From NCBI GenBank assembly GCA_016795105.1, contig JAEUIH010000038.1:1-64000 (forward strand): a DNA stretch of 64,000 nucleotides. The letters are read 5' to 3'. Below are positions 16,936 to 26,060 of this stretch, in pieces. The stretch's first letter is position 1. Each line of letters begins with the position of its first letter. A program made the translations under genes and the position numbers. The notes below the pieces were generated by a model. The model saw only the letters and a list, made by a program, of their open reading frames with translations. It was not told the origin of the DNA and did no database searches. Origin of the DNA: Planctomyces sp. (GTDB lineage Bacteria; Planctomycetota; Planctomycetia; Planctomycetales; Planctomycetaceae).

Positions 16936-19485
16936 GTGCATCTGACCCATCCAACTTCCCTGATTCTGCTGCTCCCGGCATTGGCCTGGGTGATGTGGAC
17001 TGCGCAGCGATCGCTTGTGCAGGGACGTGCTGTTTGGTCTCGACTGGCACTCTCGTTGCGATGCGCTGGAGTGACTCTGGTGATCTTCGCACTCGCCGAT
17101 CCTCAATTTCGTCAATTGAGTCACCAGAAACAGTTCGTTGTTGCGGTGGATTCAAGCATCAGCGTTCAGCCGGACGCCACCACGATCGGAGCTGCATTTG
17201 CCGGGCAACTTCAAAATCTCAGTCGAGAAGAAGTCCGCATCTTCAGTCCGACCGTCCCCAATGATGCGTCAGGACGGGGCTCTCACCTTGAGTCCATGCT
17301 GACTTCCGCTGCCAGTCAGTTTGACGCAGATAAAGCTCCGCATCTGATCTTTGTCTCAGATGGCGTTGAAACATCGGGTGACGTTGTTGCGGAAGCAAGC
17401 AGAACTGGATACCCGATTTCGGTGATTCCAGTTGCTTCATTTCAGACTGAAGAATATGGCATCAGCGGCATCGAAGCGCCGACCAGACTTCGGGAAGGTG
17501 AAGCCACCTCACTGAGAATCAAGTGGTATTCAAGTGAAGCTGGCCGTTTTCGAATCAATGTGTATGCCAACTCAATTCGCATCTTTGGAGAAACCGTCGT
17601 AGCGGAGGCTGGTTTCTCTGACACTGAAATCCAATGCATGATCCCTTCCGGGAAGCTTCTTTACATTGATGCCGACATGAGCGCTGACACTGGTGTGAGC
17701 ACTGACGCTGGTGTGAGCACTGACGGCGGTGTGAACACCAAGCTCAACTCGCACGTGAAGGACCACTGGCAGGAGAACAATCGTATTTCACGCGTCTTCC
17801 CGGTGACTGCTCGTCCTCGGGTACTGCTCATCTCGACCAGTTTCGACCACGTTCGAAATCTTGAAAACGCCCTCAGGTCTCAGTCAATGGAAGTCGATGT
17901 CCGGACTCCCGAGACGATCCCGAACAATCTGCTCGCACTTTCGGAATTCGAAGCTGTGCTTCTGTCCAATGTTGCTGTCGCTCAGTTGCCGGAGCGATCC
18001 CTGGGACTCTTTCAGCAGTATGTCTCTGAGCTTGGAGGAGGACTTGTTGTCTGTGGAGGCGATCAATCGTTTTCAGCGGGTGGCTATGCGCAATCAAGCC
18101 TTGAAGAAATGCTTCCGGTCAGCAGTCGCGTATCCGAAGATTCGAATGGTCCATCTCGTGCCGTCGTACTGTTGATCGACAGATCCAGTTCAATGAATGG
18201 TGAGAAGCTTGAAATGGCACAAGCCTCTGCTGTTTCGCTTCTGAATCATCTTTCGCGTTCCGATGAACTTGGGGTCATAGCTTTCGATGCACAGCCACAC
18301 GAGGTGAGCGCACTTCGAACGGTAAACGACGGGGCAGCAATCCACGATGAGATTCTGACCATCACAGCAGGCGGTGGGACAACGCTCGAACCAGCAATCT
18401 CTGCTGCTGGTCGAATGCTGGAGCCATCGAAAGCCAGCCTCAGACACATCATTCTGCTGACGGATGGAGTTACGACAGATTCCAATCCCGAATATGCGGT
18501 TCAGATTCTGAAAGAACAGGGAATTAGCTTCTCTGCCATCTCGATTGGAGAAGACGCCGAAACGGCATTGCTGGATGCACTTGCAGCCGCTGGCCGCGGA
18601 CGTTCATGGCACACATCGGTTCCGTCTCAGATTCCGGAACTTGTACTTCAGGAAGCGGATGGGCTCGCGAACAACGCGATTCAGGAGGAACCGGTTGATG
18701 TTCAGATTGCCATGACGACGAACGTGCTTCGTAGTCCCGACTTTAAAATGTATCCTCCTCTGCTGGGTTTTGTTCAAACCACTGCCAAGCCAGGCAGTGA
18801 TCTGATTCTGAAAACTCAGGATGGTCGTCCGCTGCTGGCATGGTGGCGATTTGGAATGGGGACGGTGATCGCGTTTACTTCGGATGCCTCAGGTCGATGG
18901 ACCTCGGAATGGACAACCTGGCCCGCATTTCCACGATTCTGGTCGCAGGTGATTCGCCATTCGATGAGGAATTCAGATTCCGAACTCGTGGCCATACGGA
19001 CGATTCAGCGGAACGACCGAACCGACATCAAAATAGAAACGGACCCGCTCCTTGTGGATGACCTGCAGATCGTCGATGCGGGTTTAACAATTTTAGACCC
19101 TCAATCGAGAATCAGTAGTGTCCAACTGCAACCAACAGCCGCAGGCAGTTTTGGTTATCGACTGCGGACATCGGAGCCAGGCCCTTGGCTGATGGAAGGG
19201 TGGGTACGCACTTCGGACACGCTTGAACGGAGTCATCAGGCGATCGTGATTCAGGACTCGGTTCCGGAACTTCGCCCCCTGCCCGTCTCTGAAAATACAC
19301 TCAGGCAAATCGCCAAAGCAAGTGGAGGACTTTATCATCCATCTGCGGCTGATGTATTCCGAATGTCACAGCCTCCAGTGTCTCGTTTTGAGTCACTCCG
19401 AGAGGAACTGCTGTGTCTTGCGTCCCTGCTATGGGGATGTGATGTCTTTGCCAGGAAACTCGGCCGCCGCAACGAAAGCTGCTGA
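16936..19485 (+). CDS. Membrane VWA protein with glutamine-amidotransferase-like region
   Basis: An 849-residue protein, GTG start at 16936, with no clear ribosome site. Two N-terminal membrane segments (LILLLPALAWVMWTA and ALSLRCAGVTLVIFALA) precede a degenerate first VWA (FVVAVDSSISV). A class-I-GATase-like Rossmann segment (RPRVLLISTSFDHVRNLENAL to GGGLVVCGGDQSF) lacks an obvious catalytic Cys. A full VWA with MIDAS DRSSSM and LTDGVTTDSN follows. A three-fold VSTDAG-type repeat lies near residue 250. It is the last gene of the moxR operon, 74 bp after batA-like. The role is presumably as a binding partner in the same envelope assembly. Confidence 0.88.
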   Translation: MHLTHPTSLILLLPALAWVMWTAQRSLVQGRAVWSRLALSLRCAGVTLVIFALADPQFRQLSHQKQFVVAVDSSISVQPDATTIGAAFAGQLQNLSREEVRIFSPTVPNDASGRGSHLESMLTSAASQFDADKAPHLIFVSDGVETSGDVVAEASRTGYPISVIPVASFQTEEYGISGIEAPTRLREGEATSLRIKWYSSEAGRFRINVYANSIRIFGETVVAEAGFSDTEIQCMIPSGKLLYIDADMSADTGVSTDAGVSTDGGVNTKLNSHVKDHWQENNRISRVFPVTARPRVLLISTSFDHVRNLENALRSQSMEVDVRTPETIPNNLLALSEFEAVLLSNVAVAQLPERSLGLFQQYVSELGGGLVVCGGDQSFSAGGYAQSSLEEMLPVSSRVSEDSNGPSRAVVLLIDRSSSMNGEKLEMAQASAVSLLNHLSRSDELGVIAFDAQPHEVSALRTVNDGAAIHDEILTITAGGGTTLEPAISAAGRMLEPSKASLRHIILLTDGVTTDSNPEYAVQILKEQGISFSAISIGEDAETALLDALAAAGRGRSWHTSVPSQIPELVLQEADGLANNAIQEEPVDVQIAMTTNVLRSPDFKMYPPLLGFVQTTAKPGSDLILKTQDGRPLLAWWRFGMGTVIAFTSDASGRWTSEWTTWPAFPRFWSQVIRHSMRNSDSELVAIRTIQRNDRTDIKIETDPLLVDDLQIVDAGLTILDPQSRISSVQLQPTAAGSFGYRLRTSEPGPWLMEGWVRTSDTLERSHQAIVIQDSVPELRPLPVSENTLRQIAKASGGLYHPSAADVFRMSQPPVSRFESLREELLCLASLLWGCDVFARKLGRRNESC
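17680..17733 (+). repeat. Three tandem 18-bp repeats inside the VWA gene
   Basis: Three in-frame 18-bp units (AGCACTGACGCTGGTGTG type) with only a few differences encode S-A/T-D-T/A/G-G-V hexapeptides. A multiple-of-three unit keeps the frame if copy number changes. The repeat falls in a loop between two domains. Confidence 0.85.
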
Positions 19486-19573
19486 GTTCGTTGCTGGCGA
19501 CTGACCTGATTCTTCGGTAGGATCGAAACATTGAACTCCTGTTTTTCAATATGAACCCTGGAAGGTCAGGAAA

Positions 19574-19942
19574 ATGCCATTTATCGACATCAATTCAGTT
19601 CCGGCGGTTGAACCGGTACCGGGTTGCCGCCTCAGGACGCCATACGGCCAGAATCTGATGTTGTCCTACCTTGAAATGGATGCAGGCGCAGAGATTCCAA
19701 TGCACCACCATCCACATGAACAGGGTGGTATATTGCTGAAGGGCAGACTGCAGTTAACGATCGGAGATGAGACGCGAGTCGTTGATGCCGGTGCCATGTT
19801 TCTCATCCCGCCGAATGTCCCGCACCGCGCGGTTGCGGTAGAAGGACCTGCTGTGGTGATGGACGTCTTCAGTCCGGTACGTGAAGACTATGCGGAACTG
19901 CTGAATCGATACATTCCACCAATTGCATCTCCCGGCGCCTGA
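19574..19942 (+). CDS. Small cupin-domain protein
   Basis: A 122-residue single-domain cupin. Motif 1 is MHHHPHEQGGILLKG, with the His-x-His and Gln/Glu metal ligands, and motif 2 is PPNVPHRAVAVEG, with the final His. This double-stranded beta-helix binds a metal, usually Fe or Mn. Stand-alone small cupins include dioxygenases, isomerases and sugar or signal sensors, so the activity is open. ATG 19574 is preceded by GGAAGGTCAGGAAA. It sits alone between the VWA gene and the RNA methyltransferase, all on the plus strand. Confidence 0.88.
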   Translation: MPFIDINSVPAVEPVPGCRLRTPYGQNLMLSYLEMDAGAEIPMHHHPHEQGGILLKGRLQLTIGDETRVVDAGAMFLIPPNVPHRAVAVEGPAVVMDVFSPVREDYAELLNRYIPPIASPGA

Positions 19943-20018
19943 GTCATCGGAACAATCGATCAAGCGCACCGGCAATCAAGGCAGAAGCAGCAGGCGGTAA
20001 CAGCGGCGACAGACAGGC

Positions 20019-20861
20019 ATGGTAATCGAAGATATTGACTCACTGGATGATTCCCGTCTGGATGTTTATCGGGACCTCAAAACACGAAACGTTGTCCGTG
20101 ACGCGAATTTGTTTATCGCTGAGGGACCAACCGTTGTTGAACGACTGTTGCGAAGTCGTTTTGAAGTGCAGAGTGTGCTGATCAGCGAACGCAAGATGGA
20201 GAGCTTCGGCGATCGACTGCCGGCAGATATCCCCATCTATCGACTGCCCCACTCTCTGGCCCAGCAGCTCGTAGGTTATTCGTTCCACAGTGGAGTTATG
20301 GCAAGTGGAGTCCGCCAGACACTGGTCTCGCTGCCTGTGGAGCCGGAGGAGCGTCTATCTTCTGAAAACAGAAAGCTGATTCTTGCCGGAGATCGAATTG
20401 TTGATCCAGAGAATGTTGGGGCACTGATTCGGATCGCTTCAGCATTTGGAGCGGCGGCTGTGATCTTTGGACCTGGAAGCGCCGACCCGTTTTCGCGACG
20501 AGTCCTGAGGGTCTCCATGGGCAACGTCCTGTTTTTGCCGGTCGTTGAAACCCCGGATCTACCCGCAGAACTTGCCCGCCTAACTTCCCTGAACTACGAA
20601 GTCTGTGCGACGATCCTTGATCCTCTCGTCACTCCACTGCATGAGCACAATTTCCATGATCACACGGCCCTTGTGTTTGGCAACGAGTACGATGGTGTGT
20701 CGGCAGAAGTCCTGGCGAGTTGCCGGAAGCGACTTACCATTCCAATGCTGAACGGGACCGATTCCCTGAACATCGCTGTGTCAGCCGGGATTTTCGCACA
20801 CGCATTTCGTGCTCAGCATTATTCTCCCGTGCAGCCGTCTGAACCTGGCCCCAGCCGATAA
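20019..20861 (+). CDS. SPOUT (TrmH/SpoU-type) RNA 2'-O-methyltransferase
   Basis: A 280-residue protein. The N-terminal RNA-binding/substrate domain is seen as VYRDLKTRNVVRDANLFIAE and FHSGVMASG. The C-terminal knotted SPOUT domain carries motif 1 DPENVGALIRIASAFGA, motif 2 ALVFGNEYDGVS and motif 3 IPMLNGTDSLNIAVSAGI. These transfer a methyl group from S-adenosylmethionine to ribose 2'-OH in rRNA or tRNA. The motif 1 Asn-x-Gly-Ala-x-x-Arg is intact, so it should be active. The target nucleotide cannot be assigned. It is 11 bp upstream of the acylphosphatase gene. Confidence 0.9.
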   Translation: MVIEDIDSLDDSRLDVYRDLKTRNVVRDANLFIAEGPTVVERLLRSRFEVQSVLISERKMESFGDRLPADIPIYRLPHSLAQQLVGYSFHSGVMASGVRQTLVSLPVEPEERLSSENRKLILAGDRIVDPENVGALIRIASAFGAAAVIFGPGSADPFSRRVLRVSMGNVLFLPVVETPDLPAELARLTSLNYEVCATILDPLVTPLHEHNFHDHTALVFGNEYDGVSAEVLASCRKRLTIPMLNGTDSLNIAVSAGIFAHAFRAQHYSPVQPSEPGPSR

Positions 20862-20872
20862 GGAACTTTCAT

Positions 20873-21151
20873 ATGGCGGACGACGTTTGTGAGCGAGTGG
20901 TTTTTGCGGGGTTGGTTCAGGGGGTCGGATTTCGCTGGACAACGGAGCGATACGCGCGTCGCCGATCGCTGTGCGGAACCGTCCGAAACCTGCCAACGGG
21001 AGAGGTGGAAATGTACGTGACGGGTCCATCGAGCGAGATCGAGGGTCTGATTGGGGACCTGAATCAACACTTTTCCGGACAGATTCGGTCAATTGAGCGT
21101 GCGATTCCGGAGGAAAAAGTGGAGTTTTCCGATTTTCGGATCCTCAGATAG
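20873..21151 (+). CDS. acyP: Acylphosphatase
   Basis: A 92-residue stand-alone acylphosphatase. The phosphate-binding loop VFAGLVQGVGFRWTTERYA carries the catalytic Arg, and the conserved Asn is in GTVRNLPTGEVEMYV. It hydrolyses the carboxyl-phosphate bond of acyl phosphates such as carbamoyl or 1,3-bisphosphoglycerate. It shares its fold with the N-terminal domain of HypF, which is encoded at 53-55 kb in this window. It probably shares a transcript with the methyltransferase and is followed by a likely terminator. Confidence 0.95.
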   Translation: MADDVCERVVFAGLVQGVGFRWTTERYARRRSLCGTVRNLPTGEVEMYVTGPSSEIEGLIGDLNQHFSGQIRSIERAIPEEKVEFSDFRILR

Positions 21152-21155
21152 CGTC

Positions 21156-21186
21156 AGCCGGGGAAACTCCGGGGCTTTTTCATTTT
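21156..21186 (+). terminator. Probable intrinsic terminator after acylphosphatase
   Basis: AGCC-GGGG-AAA-CTCC-GGGGCT forms an imperfect GC-rich stem just after the stop codon, directly followed by TTTTTCATTTTT. The stem has a small bulge, so strength is uncertain. Confidence 0.55.
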
Positions 21187-21331
21187 TCCTGGCGACGGCC
21201 CGCGTTAAATTGTGCCGTGAAAATGAAATGTCCCAACGACCGGCAGTTTGCCATCGTAACAGGTCGTGGAGCATTGCCATCTGAAATTTCTTCGGCCCTG
21301 AGAACAGGGGATCCGAGAGAGGACTGGAACC

Positions 21332-22324
21332 GTGTTGAATTTTGTCGGAATGCTGGCTCAGCAGGAAACGGTTGTTGAAGCGGAACCAACCAGTTGGTTA
21401 TTCGCCTGGATCTTTGTATTTGTAGCAGCCGCCGGACTCGTTGCATTTGCGTACGGAACGCGAGGGGGAGTCATTGCGAGGGCGACCACCAAGGAAGCGA
21501 TCCGACAGCCGCTGTTCCCATTGATTCTGGTGATCTCGATCGCAGTGCTTTGCCTGAACACCGTCATGCCATTCTTCACACTTGAAGACGACGTGAAGAT
21601 GCTCAAGGAATGTGGACTCGCCACACTGCTGATTTCAGGAGCACTGCTTGCGGTCTGGACAGCCGGAACGAGCATTACGAGCGAAATCGAAGGCAAGACA
21701 GCCATGACTCTGCTGTCGAAGCCCATCAATCGCCGTCAGTTTATTGTTGGCAAGTATCTGGGGATTGTGCAGACGGTCATCTGGTTGTTTGTCGTGTTGA
21801 CAATTGTGTTTGGCAGCCTGATTTTCATTAAGGTCGGGTATGACCAGCGAGAACGATCTGAAGAAGTAACTCCACGCTGGGAATGGAAGAAGATTGGCGG
21901 AACGTTTGATGTTCCGACCCCTCACCCGGAACGCATGAAAGTCGTGAATCAGGTATTGCCAGGTGTAGCACTCGCGTTTCTTCAGGTCTGTGTTCTGGCA
22001 GCGATCAGCGTTACCATTGCAACTCGACTTCCTATGATCTTCAATCTTGTCGCATCGTTTGCCGTGTTTGTGGTTGGGAACCTGACGCCTCTGATGGTTC
22101 AAAGAAGTGACACTGTGATTCAGAACGAAGTTGTCACCTTTATTGCTCGACTGATCGCCACAATTCTGCCATCTCTCGAAGCCTTTAATATTTCTGCTGC
22201 CGTGTCAACGGGTGCCGAGGTTCCTCCGTCATATCTTGGGATCAGCTTTCTCTATGCGGCCGCCTATTCTACAGCAATGATCCTGCTTGGATTCATTCTC
22301 TTTGAAGACCGCGACCTTGCGTAA
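21332..22324 (+). CDS. ABC-2 type transporter permease
   Basis: The product has 330 residues from GTG 21332, with GAGAGGA nine bases upstream. It has six or so hydrophobic segments (for example SWLFAWIFVFVAAAGLVAFAY, LFPLILVISIAVLCLNTVM and LVASFAVFVVGNLTPLMV). The EIEGKTAMTLLSKPINRRQFIVGKYLG stretch is characteristic of ABC-2 permeases of the NosY/YfiM type. No ATP-binding partner with intact motifs lies beside it; the ABC protein downstream is an exporter-type fusion, not a matching cassette. The substrate is unknown. Confidence 0.88.
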   Translation: MLNFVGMLAQQETVVEAEPTSWLFAWIFVFVAAAGLVAFAYGTRGGVIARATTKEAIRQPLFPLILVISIAVLCLNTVMPFFTLEDDVKMLKECGLATLLISGALLAVWTAGTSITSEIEGKTAMTLLSKPINRRQFIVGKYLGIVQTVIWLFVVLTIVFGSLIFIKVGYDQRERSEEVTPRWEWKKIGGTFDVPTPHPERMKVVNQVLPGVALAFLQVCVLAAISVTIATRLPMIFNLVASFAVFVVGNLTPLMVQRSDTVIQNEVVTFIARLIATILPSLEAFNISAAVSTGAEVPPSYLGISFLYAAAYSTAMILLGFILFEDRDLA

Positions 22325-22371
22325 ACTGGGCTAACGTGGCCTGAATGGTGTAAGTAACGAATCGAAGGGCC

Positions 22372-22407
22372 CGACGAACAAATGCAGAATGACTGCATGG
22401 ATCGTCG
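22372..22407 (+). other. Two-tier hairpin between the ABC genes
   Basis: The outer stem is CGACGA/TCGTCG and the inner stem ATGCAG/CTGCAT, with a five-base loop and a small internal loop between. No T run follows. It lies about 110 bp before the next start codon. It may be a leader structure or chance; the rest of this 195-bp gap is unremarkable. Confidence 0.35.
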
Positions 22408-22519
22408 TTGTGAACTGTTGAAACCGTGAGTAATCTCTGCAGTGGGATGCGACAGGAATCGCACACCCGTTGTTTGCACTCAGACTCAGCAGCCTTAAGG
22501 CCTTTCGGAGACAGACGCC

Positions 22520-24412
22520 GTGGCAGAATCCAACTCCCCGATTACTCAGAAGCTGTTTTCTCTGAGCATGTTTTTTCGGGCGCGTCTGCTGCCGGCATTG
22601 GCATTTGGCATTCTGTCCGCCACCCTGCTGGTCGTGGCTATTGGTGCCGCTGGCCTTGGCGCCGAAATTCTGGCGTCCTCTGCTGCAACAAACCCTGCAG
22701 ACGCCGCTAAGACAGGAAGCACGGGCCTTGGGACATTCCTGAAGCGGCTGGAGACGACACCGTTTTCTGCTGCCGCCGTCCGAGTTCGCGCTGACTTCCC
22801 ATGGTTACTCGATGGGCTTCGCTCATTCTATCTGGTCACCTTGATCATTGCGTTCTGCCTTCCGCTTCGCTGGCTGTTGTCGTCCGGAGCGATGTCGTTC
22901 GTCCAGCACCACTGCGCAACAGAAGTTCAGAAGCTTAGGCAGGCAATTCACCGAAAGGCCATTCGCCTCGAGCCCGCAGACTTAACTGCTGAACATTCAC
23001 GATCCACGGATCGACTATTTGGAGAGACCGCAACGGAACTGGAAGCCTGTGCGAGTGACTGGGGGCAGCGATGGATTTCCGGGCTTCCCGATCTGGTAAT
23101 GTGCCTGACCCTCGCGTTGGTCGTGGATTGGCGAATCGGACTACAGGTCATCATACCAGTGATCCTTTGCTGGTTCGTTCTCGGACTTGAGTTCCGTCGA
23201 ACCGAATCTTCGTCTCGATTGCTTCTTGAACAGGTGGATCGAGGTCTGCGACGACTTGCAGAGAGCCTGCGAAAAGCCAGAATCGTTTGTGGATTTTCGA
23301 TGGAGCAAACAGAACAGCATGAATTCGAAAAGAACCTGAATCAATATCAGCAGCGGAAGAGATTACTTGAGCACCAAACGCGCTCCGGCTGGTGGGCCAG
23401 GCGATTCCTGCTGCTGTTCTGCGTTGTGGTTCCAGGCATGCTGCTGGCTCGGCAAATTCTGGTCCATGGCCGACTGTCCGTTGCTGCGGCGGTGATCATT
23501 GGACTGTGCGCATTGTTCGTCTATCGAAGTCTTACAACACTTCGAAGTACGGGACAAAGTTATGTAGAAGCCATCGAGAAAGTCGAAGAAATCGGAGCAT
23601 ATATTTCTCGGGTTCCCCTGGTGAGTCAGGTCGCCGGAGCCAGATTCCTGGAACCGATGACTCGCAGTCTGCAGTTTGATCAGGTGAATCTCAGCATGCC
23701 TCAGCAGCCTGCCCTTCTCAGAAACCTGGACCTCCGAATCAGCGCCGGTGAAAGAATTGCGTTGCTGTCGCTCAATCCAGTATCTGCCTACGCGCTTGCA
23801 AGTATGATCCCCCGATTCGCCGACCCCGACTCAGGACAGGTTTTGATCGATGGTCAGGATATTCGACAAACGACGCTGGAATCGCTGAGAGCGGAAGCGA
23901 TCTTCGTTGGAGGAAACGACTCTGTTTTCAACGCCACCGTGCTCGAGAATATCTCCTGTGGCCAGGCCGACATTACTCGACAACAAGTGCAGGATGCCTG
24001 CAAACTGGTTCATGCAGACAACTTCATTCGCCAGTTGCCGAAGGGATATGAGGCCGTTGTCGGCGAACATGGACTTCCACTAGACGTTGGGCAGGCGTTC
24101 CGATTGAGTCTGGCCCGCGCGGCAGTACGTCAACCTGCGATTCTGATGATCGAAGAACCCGACGCGGTTCTCGATCAGGAAACAAAGGCCATGCTGGACG
24201 ATGCCTATCAGCGGCTTTGTCAGGGACGAACCGTCATCTTTCTTCCGACACGTCTGTCAACAGTGAAACGATGCAGCAGGATCGTGTTCATTCACGAAGG
24301 CCGAGTCGTTGCGGATGGGCCCCATGAGTCGCTGGTTCGGTCGAACGATCTGTACAGGCACTGGGAGTATATCCACTTCAATGAATTCAGGACCGACGCG
24401 GTGGCGGAGTAA
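22520..24412 (+). CDS. ABC exporter-like protein with degenerate nucleotide-binding domain
   Basis: A 630-residue protein with an ABC type-1 exporter layout: membrane helices in residues 1-340, then an ABC cassette. The cassette aligns along its length (SAGERIALLSLNPVSAYALASMIPRFADPDSGQVLIDGQDIRQ) but its motifs are broken. Walker A has no GxGKS/T and no lysine (SLNPVSAY). The Q-loop reads IFVGGNDSVFN. The signature is LDVGQAF rather than LSGGQ. Walker B keeps a Glu (ILMIEEPD). The H-loop His is Thr (FLPTRLST). The frame is intact with no stops. It is probably unable to hydrolyse ATP alone; it may be a half-site partner or a non-transport sensor. Confidence 0.85.
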   Translation: MAESNSPITQKLFSLSMFFRARLLPALAFGILSATLLVVAIGAAGLGAEILASSAATNPADAAKTGSTGLGTFLKRLETTPFSAAAVRVRADFPWLLDGLRSFYLVTLIIAFCLPLRWLLSSGAMSFVQHHCATEVQKLRQAIHRKAIRLEPADLTAEHSRSTDRLFGETATELEACASDWGQRWISGLPDLVMCLTLALVVDWRIGLQVIIPVILCWFVLGLEFRRTESSSRLLLEQVDRGLRRLAESLRKARIVCGFSMEQTEQHEFEKNLNQYQQRKRLLEHQTRSGWWARRFLLLFCVVVPGMLLARQILVHGRLSVAAAVIIGLCALFVYRSLTTLRSTGQSYVEAIEKVEEIGAYISRVPLVSQVAGARFLEPMTRSLQFDQVNLSMPQQPALLRNLDLRISAGERIALLSLNPVSAYALASMIPRFADPDSGQVLIDGQDIRQTTLESLRAEAIFVGGNDSVFNATVLENISCGQADITRQQVQDACKLVHADNFIRQLPKGYEAVVGEHGLPLDVGQAFRLSLARAAVRQPAILMIEEPDAVLDQETKAMLDDAYQRLCQGRTVIFLPTRLSTVKRCSRIVFIHEGRVVADGPHESLVRSNDLYRHWEYIHFNEFRTDAVAE

Positions 24413-24836
24413 CGTTGCTGAGGGGATTTCCACCCAGTCGCTGAGCAGCCGTCACAGGGTCCATGTTAAAGAGGACTCGCCCTCCCGTGCCCCACGCTCC
24501 GTTCTGGTAGTGAAAGACTGCTGAGGCGTCTCGAAGATCGCCGGCGGCAGCCACATTTTCCATATCACTTCCTTCAATCGCCTCGAAGGCTACGGAAACA
24601 CCTACCACCAAAGTCAGCAGTCCTGAACCAGGTTCCGTGAAGATTGCTCGCTGCTCCTGCCAGTCGCAACGCACCCATCGAAGTCCCCGGGGTTTCCCTG
24701 AGTTGGCAGCCAGTTCGAAGAATGACTTCTGGAGCTGCGCCGCGTGTCGGTCAAATCGCATTAATGCGACATCAGGCCCGGCACCACGAAGGCGCTGGAC
24801 GAACGAATTGAATGAGCTGAATATGGATCGAAACAC
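24387..24836 (-). CDS. Hypothetical protein, convergent with the ABC-like gene
   Basis: A 149-residue minus-strand frame from GTG 24836, overlapping the end of the ABC-like gene by 26 bp tail to tail. The composition looks coding: an amphipathic N-terminus, a globular beta-rich centre (PRGLRWVRCDWQEQRAIF, then GSGLLTLVVGVSVAFEAIEG), and AGDLRDASAVFHYQNGAWGTG near the end. It has no signal peptide or membrane segment and no domain that I recognise. The tail-to-tail overlap would let the two transcripts pair. Confidence 0.65.
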   Translation of the reverse strand: MFRSIFSSFNSFVQRLRGAGPDVALMRFDRHAAQLQKSFFELAANSGKPRGLRWVRCDWQEQRAIFTEPGSGLLTLVVGVSVAFEAIEGSDMENVAAAGDLRDASAVFHYQNGAWGTGGRVLFNMDPVTAAQRLGGNPLSNVTPPPRRS

Positions 24837-25188
24837 TGAACCGGCAATTTCTGCGAGAGTTGGCTGACTGAGTGAACACTGTCCAGGATTGTAGACGATC
24901 GTTAAGCCCTTCCCAACTTACCTGTGCCGAACGATTTCATAATACATTCAGGCAGAATTCCGGATCGACATCGTTTGTATTTTGGAGAGCAAATGGTCTG
25001 ACCGAAGAACACAGAAGCCTATGGCTGAAAGAAAGCCGTGTTTTCTGAGAAAACCCTGGCCATGGCCTGGCAAACAACGAACGTTCCGATTCAGGACGAT
25101 TCATTCAGAACGAAATAGACAGTTGCCGCTGTCCGGCATGAAGTGAATCATGTGATCTGGCAACACAATGGCGATCAGGGAGGGTGTA
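24837..25188. other. Gene-free stretch, about 350 bp
   Basis: It separates the divergent hypothetical gene and the exported protein gene, so it should hold both promoters. No convincing -35/-10 pair, terminator, repeat or small reading frame was recognised. Confidence 0.5.
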
Positions 25189-25710
25189 ATGAAGAGAATG
25201 CTTGTTAAATCGCTGTACTTCATGTCCGCGATTGGAATGGTCCTTTCGACAGTACCTGCAATTGCGGCTGAGCCTTTGACGGTGAAAACAGCTGACGTAG
25301 CATTGTCGAGTGACGGCGTGTTGAAGGGTACTGTACTTACAGCCGAAGCTCAGCCAATCAGTGGAGCCACCATTGAGGTCCTTCATGGCGACAAGAAGAT
25401 CGCATCCGTCGTAAGCGACGAAGAAGGTCAGTTTGCCGTCAAGGGACTTCGAAACGGCGCTCACGTGATTCAGTGTGCGAACGTCCAGCAGCCCGTTCGA
25501 TTCTGGACAGCAACCGCCAGTGCACCTCCCTCAGCAATTCGCTCAGTATCACTTGTTGTCAACGAAAATACCGTGCGTGGACAGCAGGCAGGGGGCGGGC
25601 TGGCAATTGGCAATCTGGTGCCTTTCGCAGTCATTGGCGGCGTCACAGCGATTGTTGTTGGAACAACGTTGGACGAGTCAGGTTACCCAGCGCCTCCAGC
25701 CAGTCCGTAG
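25189..25710 (+). CDS. Exported protein with carboxypeptidase-regulatory-like fold
   Basis: ATG 25189 is chosen because GGGAGGGTGTA lies just upstream; an ATG seven codons earlier is weaker. The 173-residue product has a Sec signal peptide (MKRMLVKSLYFMSAIGMVLS, with cleavage near PAIAA|EP). It carries one CarboxypepD_reg-like beta-sandwich (LKGTVLTAEAQPISGATIEV, then SDEEGQFAVKGLRNG), and a hydrophobic, Gly-rich C-terminal segment (NLVPFAVIGGVTAIVVG) that may anchor it. Such domains act as structural or binding modules in envelope proteins. It is monocistronic, bounded by a strong terminator. Confidence 0.8.
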   Translation: MKRMLVKSLYFMSAIGMVLSTVPAIAAEPLTVKTADVALSSDGVLKGTVLTAEAQPISGATIEVLHGDKKIASVVSDEEGQFAVKGLRNGAHVIQCANVQQPVRFWTATASAPPSAIRSVSLVVNENTVRGQQAGGGLAIGNLVPFAVIGGVTAIVVGTTLDESGYPAPPASP

Positions 25711-25783
25711 TTTGGGAATGAGTGGAGTCGTTGTCTGGATTGATTGAGTGAAATTCAGCGCTGCGACGTGATTCAAAAATACT

Positions 25784-25816
25784 AAACGCCGTTCGAGAAA
25801 TTCGAACGGCGTTTTT
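25784..25816 (+). terminator. Strong intrinsic terminator
   Basis: AAACGCCGTTCGA and TTCGAACGGCGTTT form a perfect stem of about 12 bp around a short AGAAA-type loop, ending in a T run. It lies 75 bp after the exported-protein stop codon. The right part of this gap (25817-26060) has only a small hairpin at 25954-25975 (CATCCAC/GTGGATG) ahead of the secretin gene. Confidence 0.9.
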
Positions 25817-26060
25817 TGCTGCGCGCTGCTCTGAAATTATGGAGCCCGCAAAGTTTCACTGATTAGATCGTCCGGCAGAACCCGATAAAACCATAAGTCC
25901 GGTATTTCCCGATACTGCGGATTGAACTGCGCTGCTTTGGCACCGCGGTATGACATCCACCTCAAGTTGTGGATGGTCAGCATCAATCAAAGGGGGCATC
26001 GATCGGGAGCACTGCGACGGGGGGATTTTCGAAAGCCTGCATTTTCGAAGGATCACTGCG

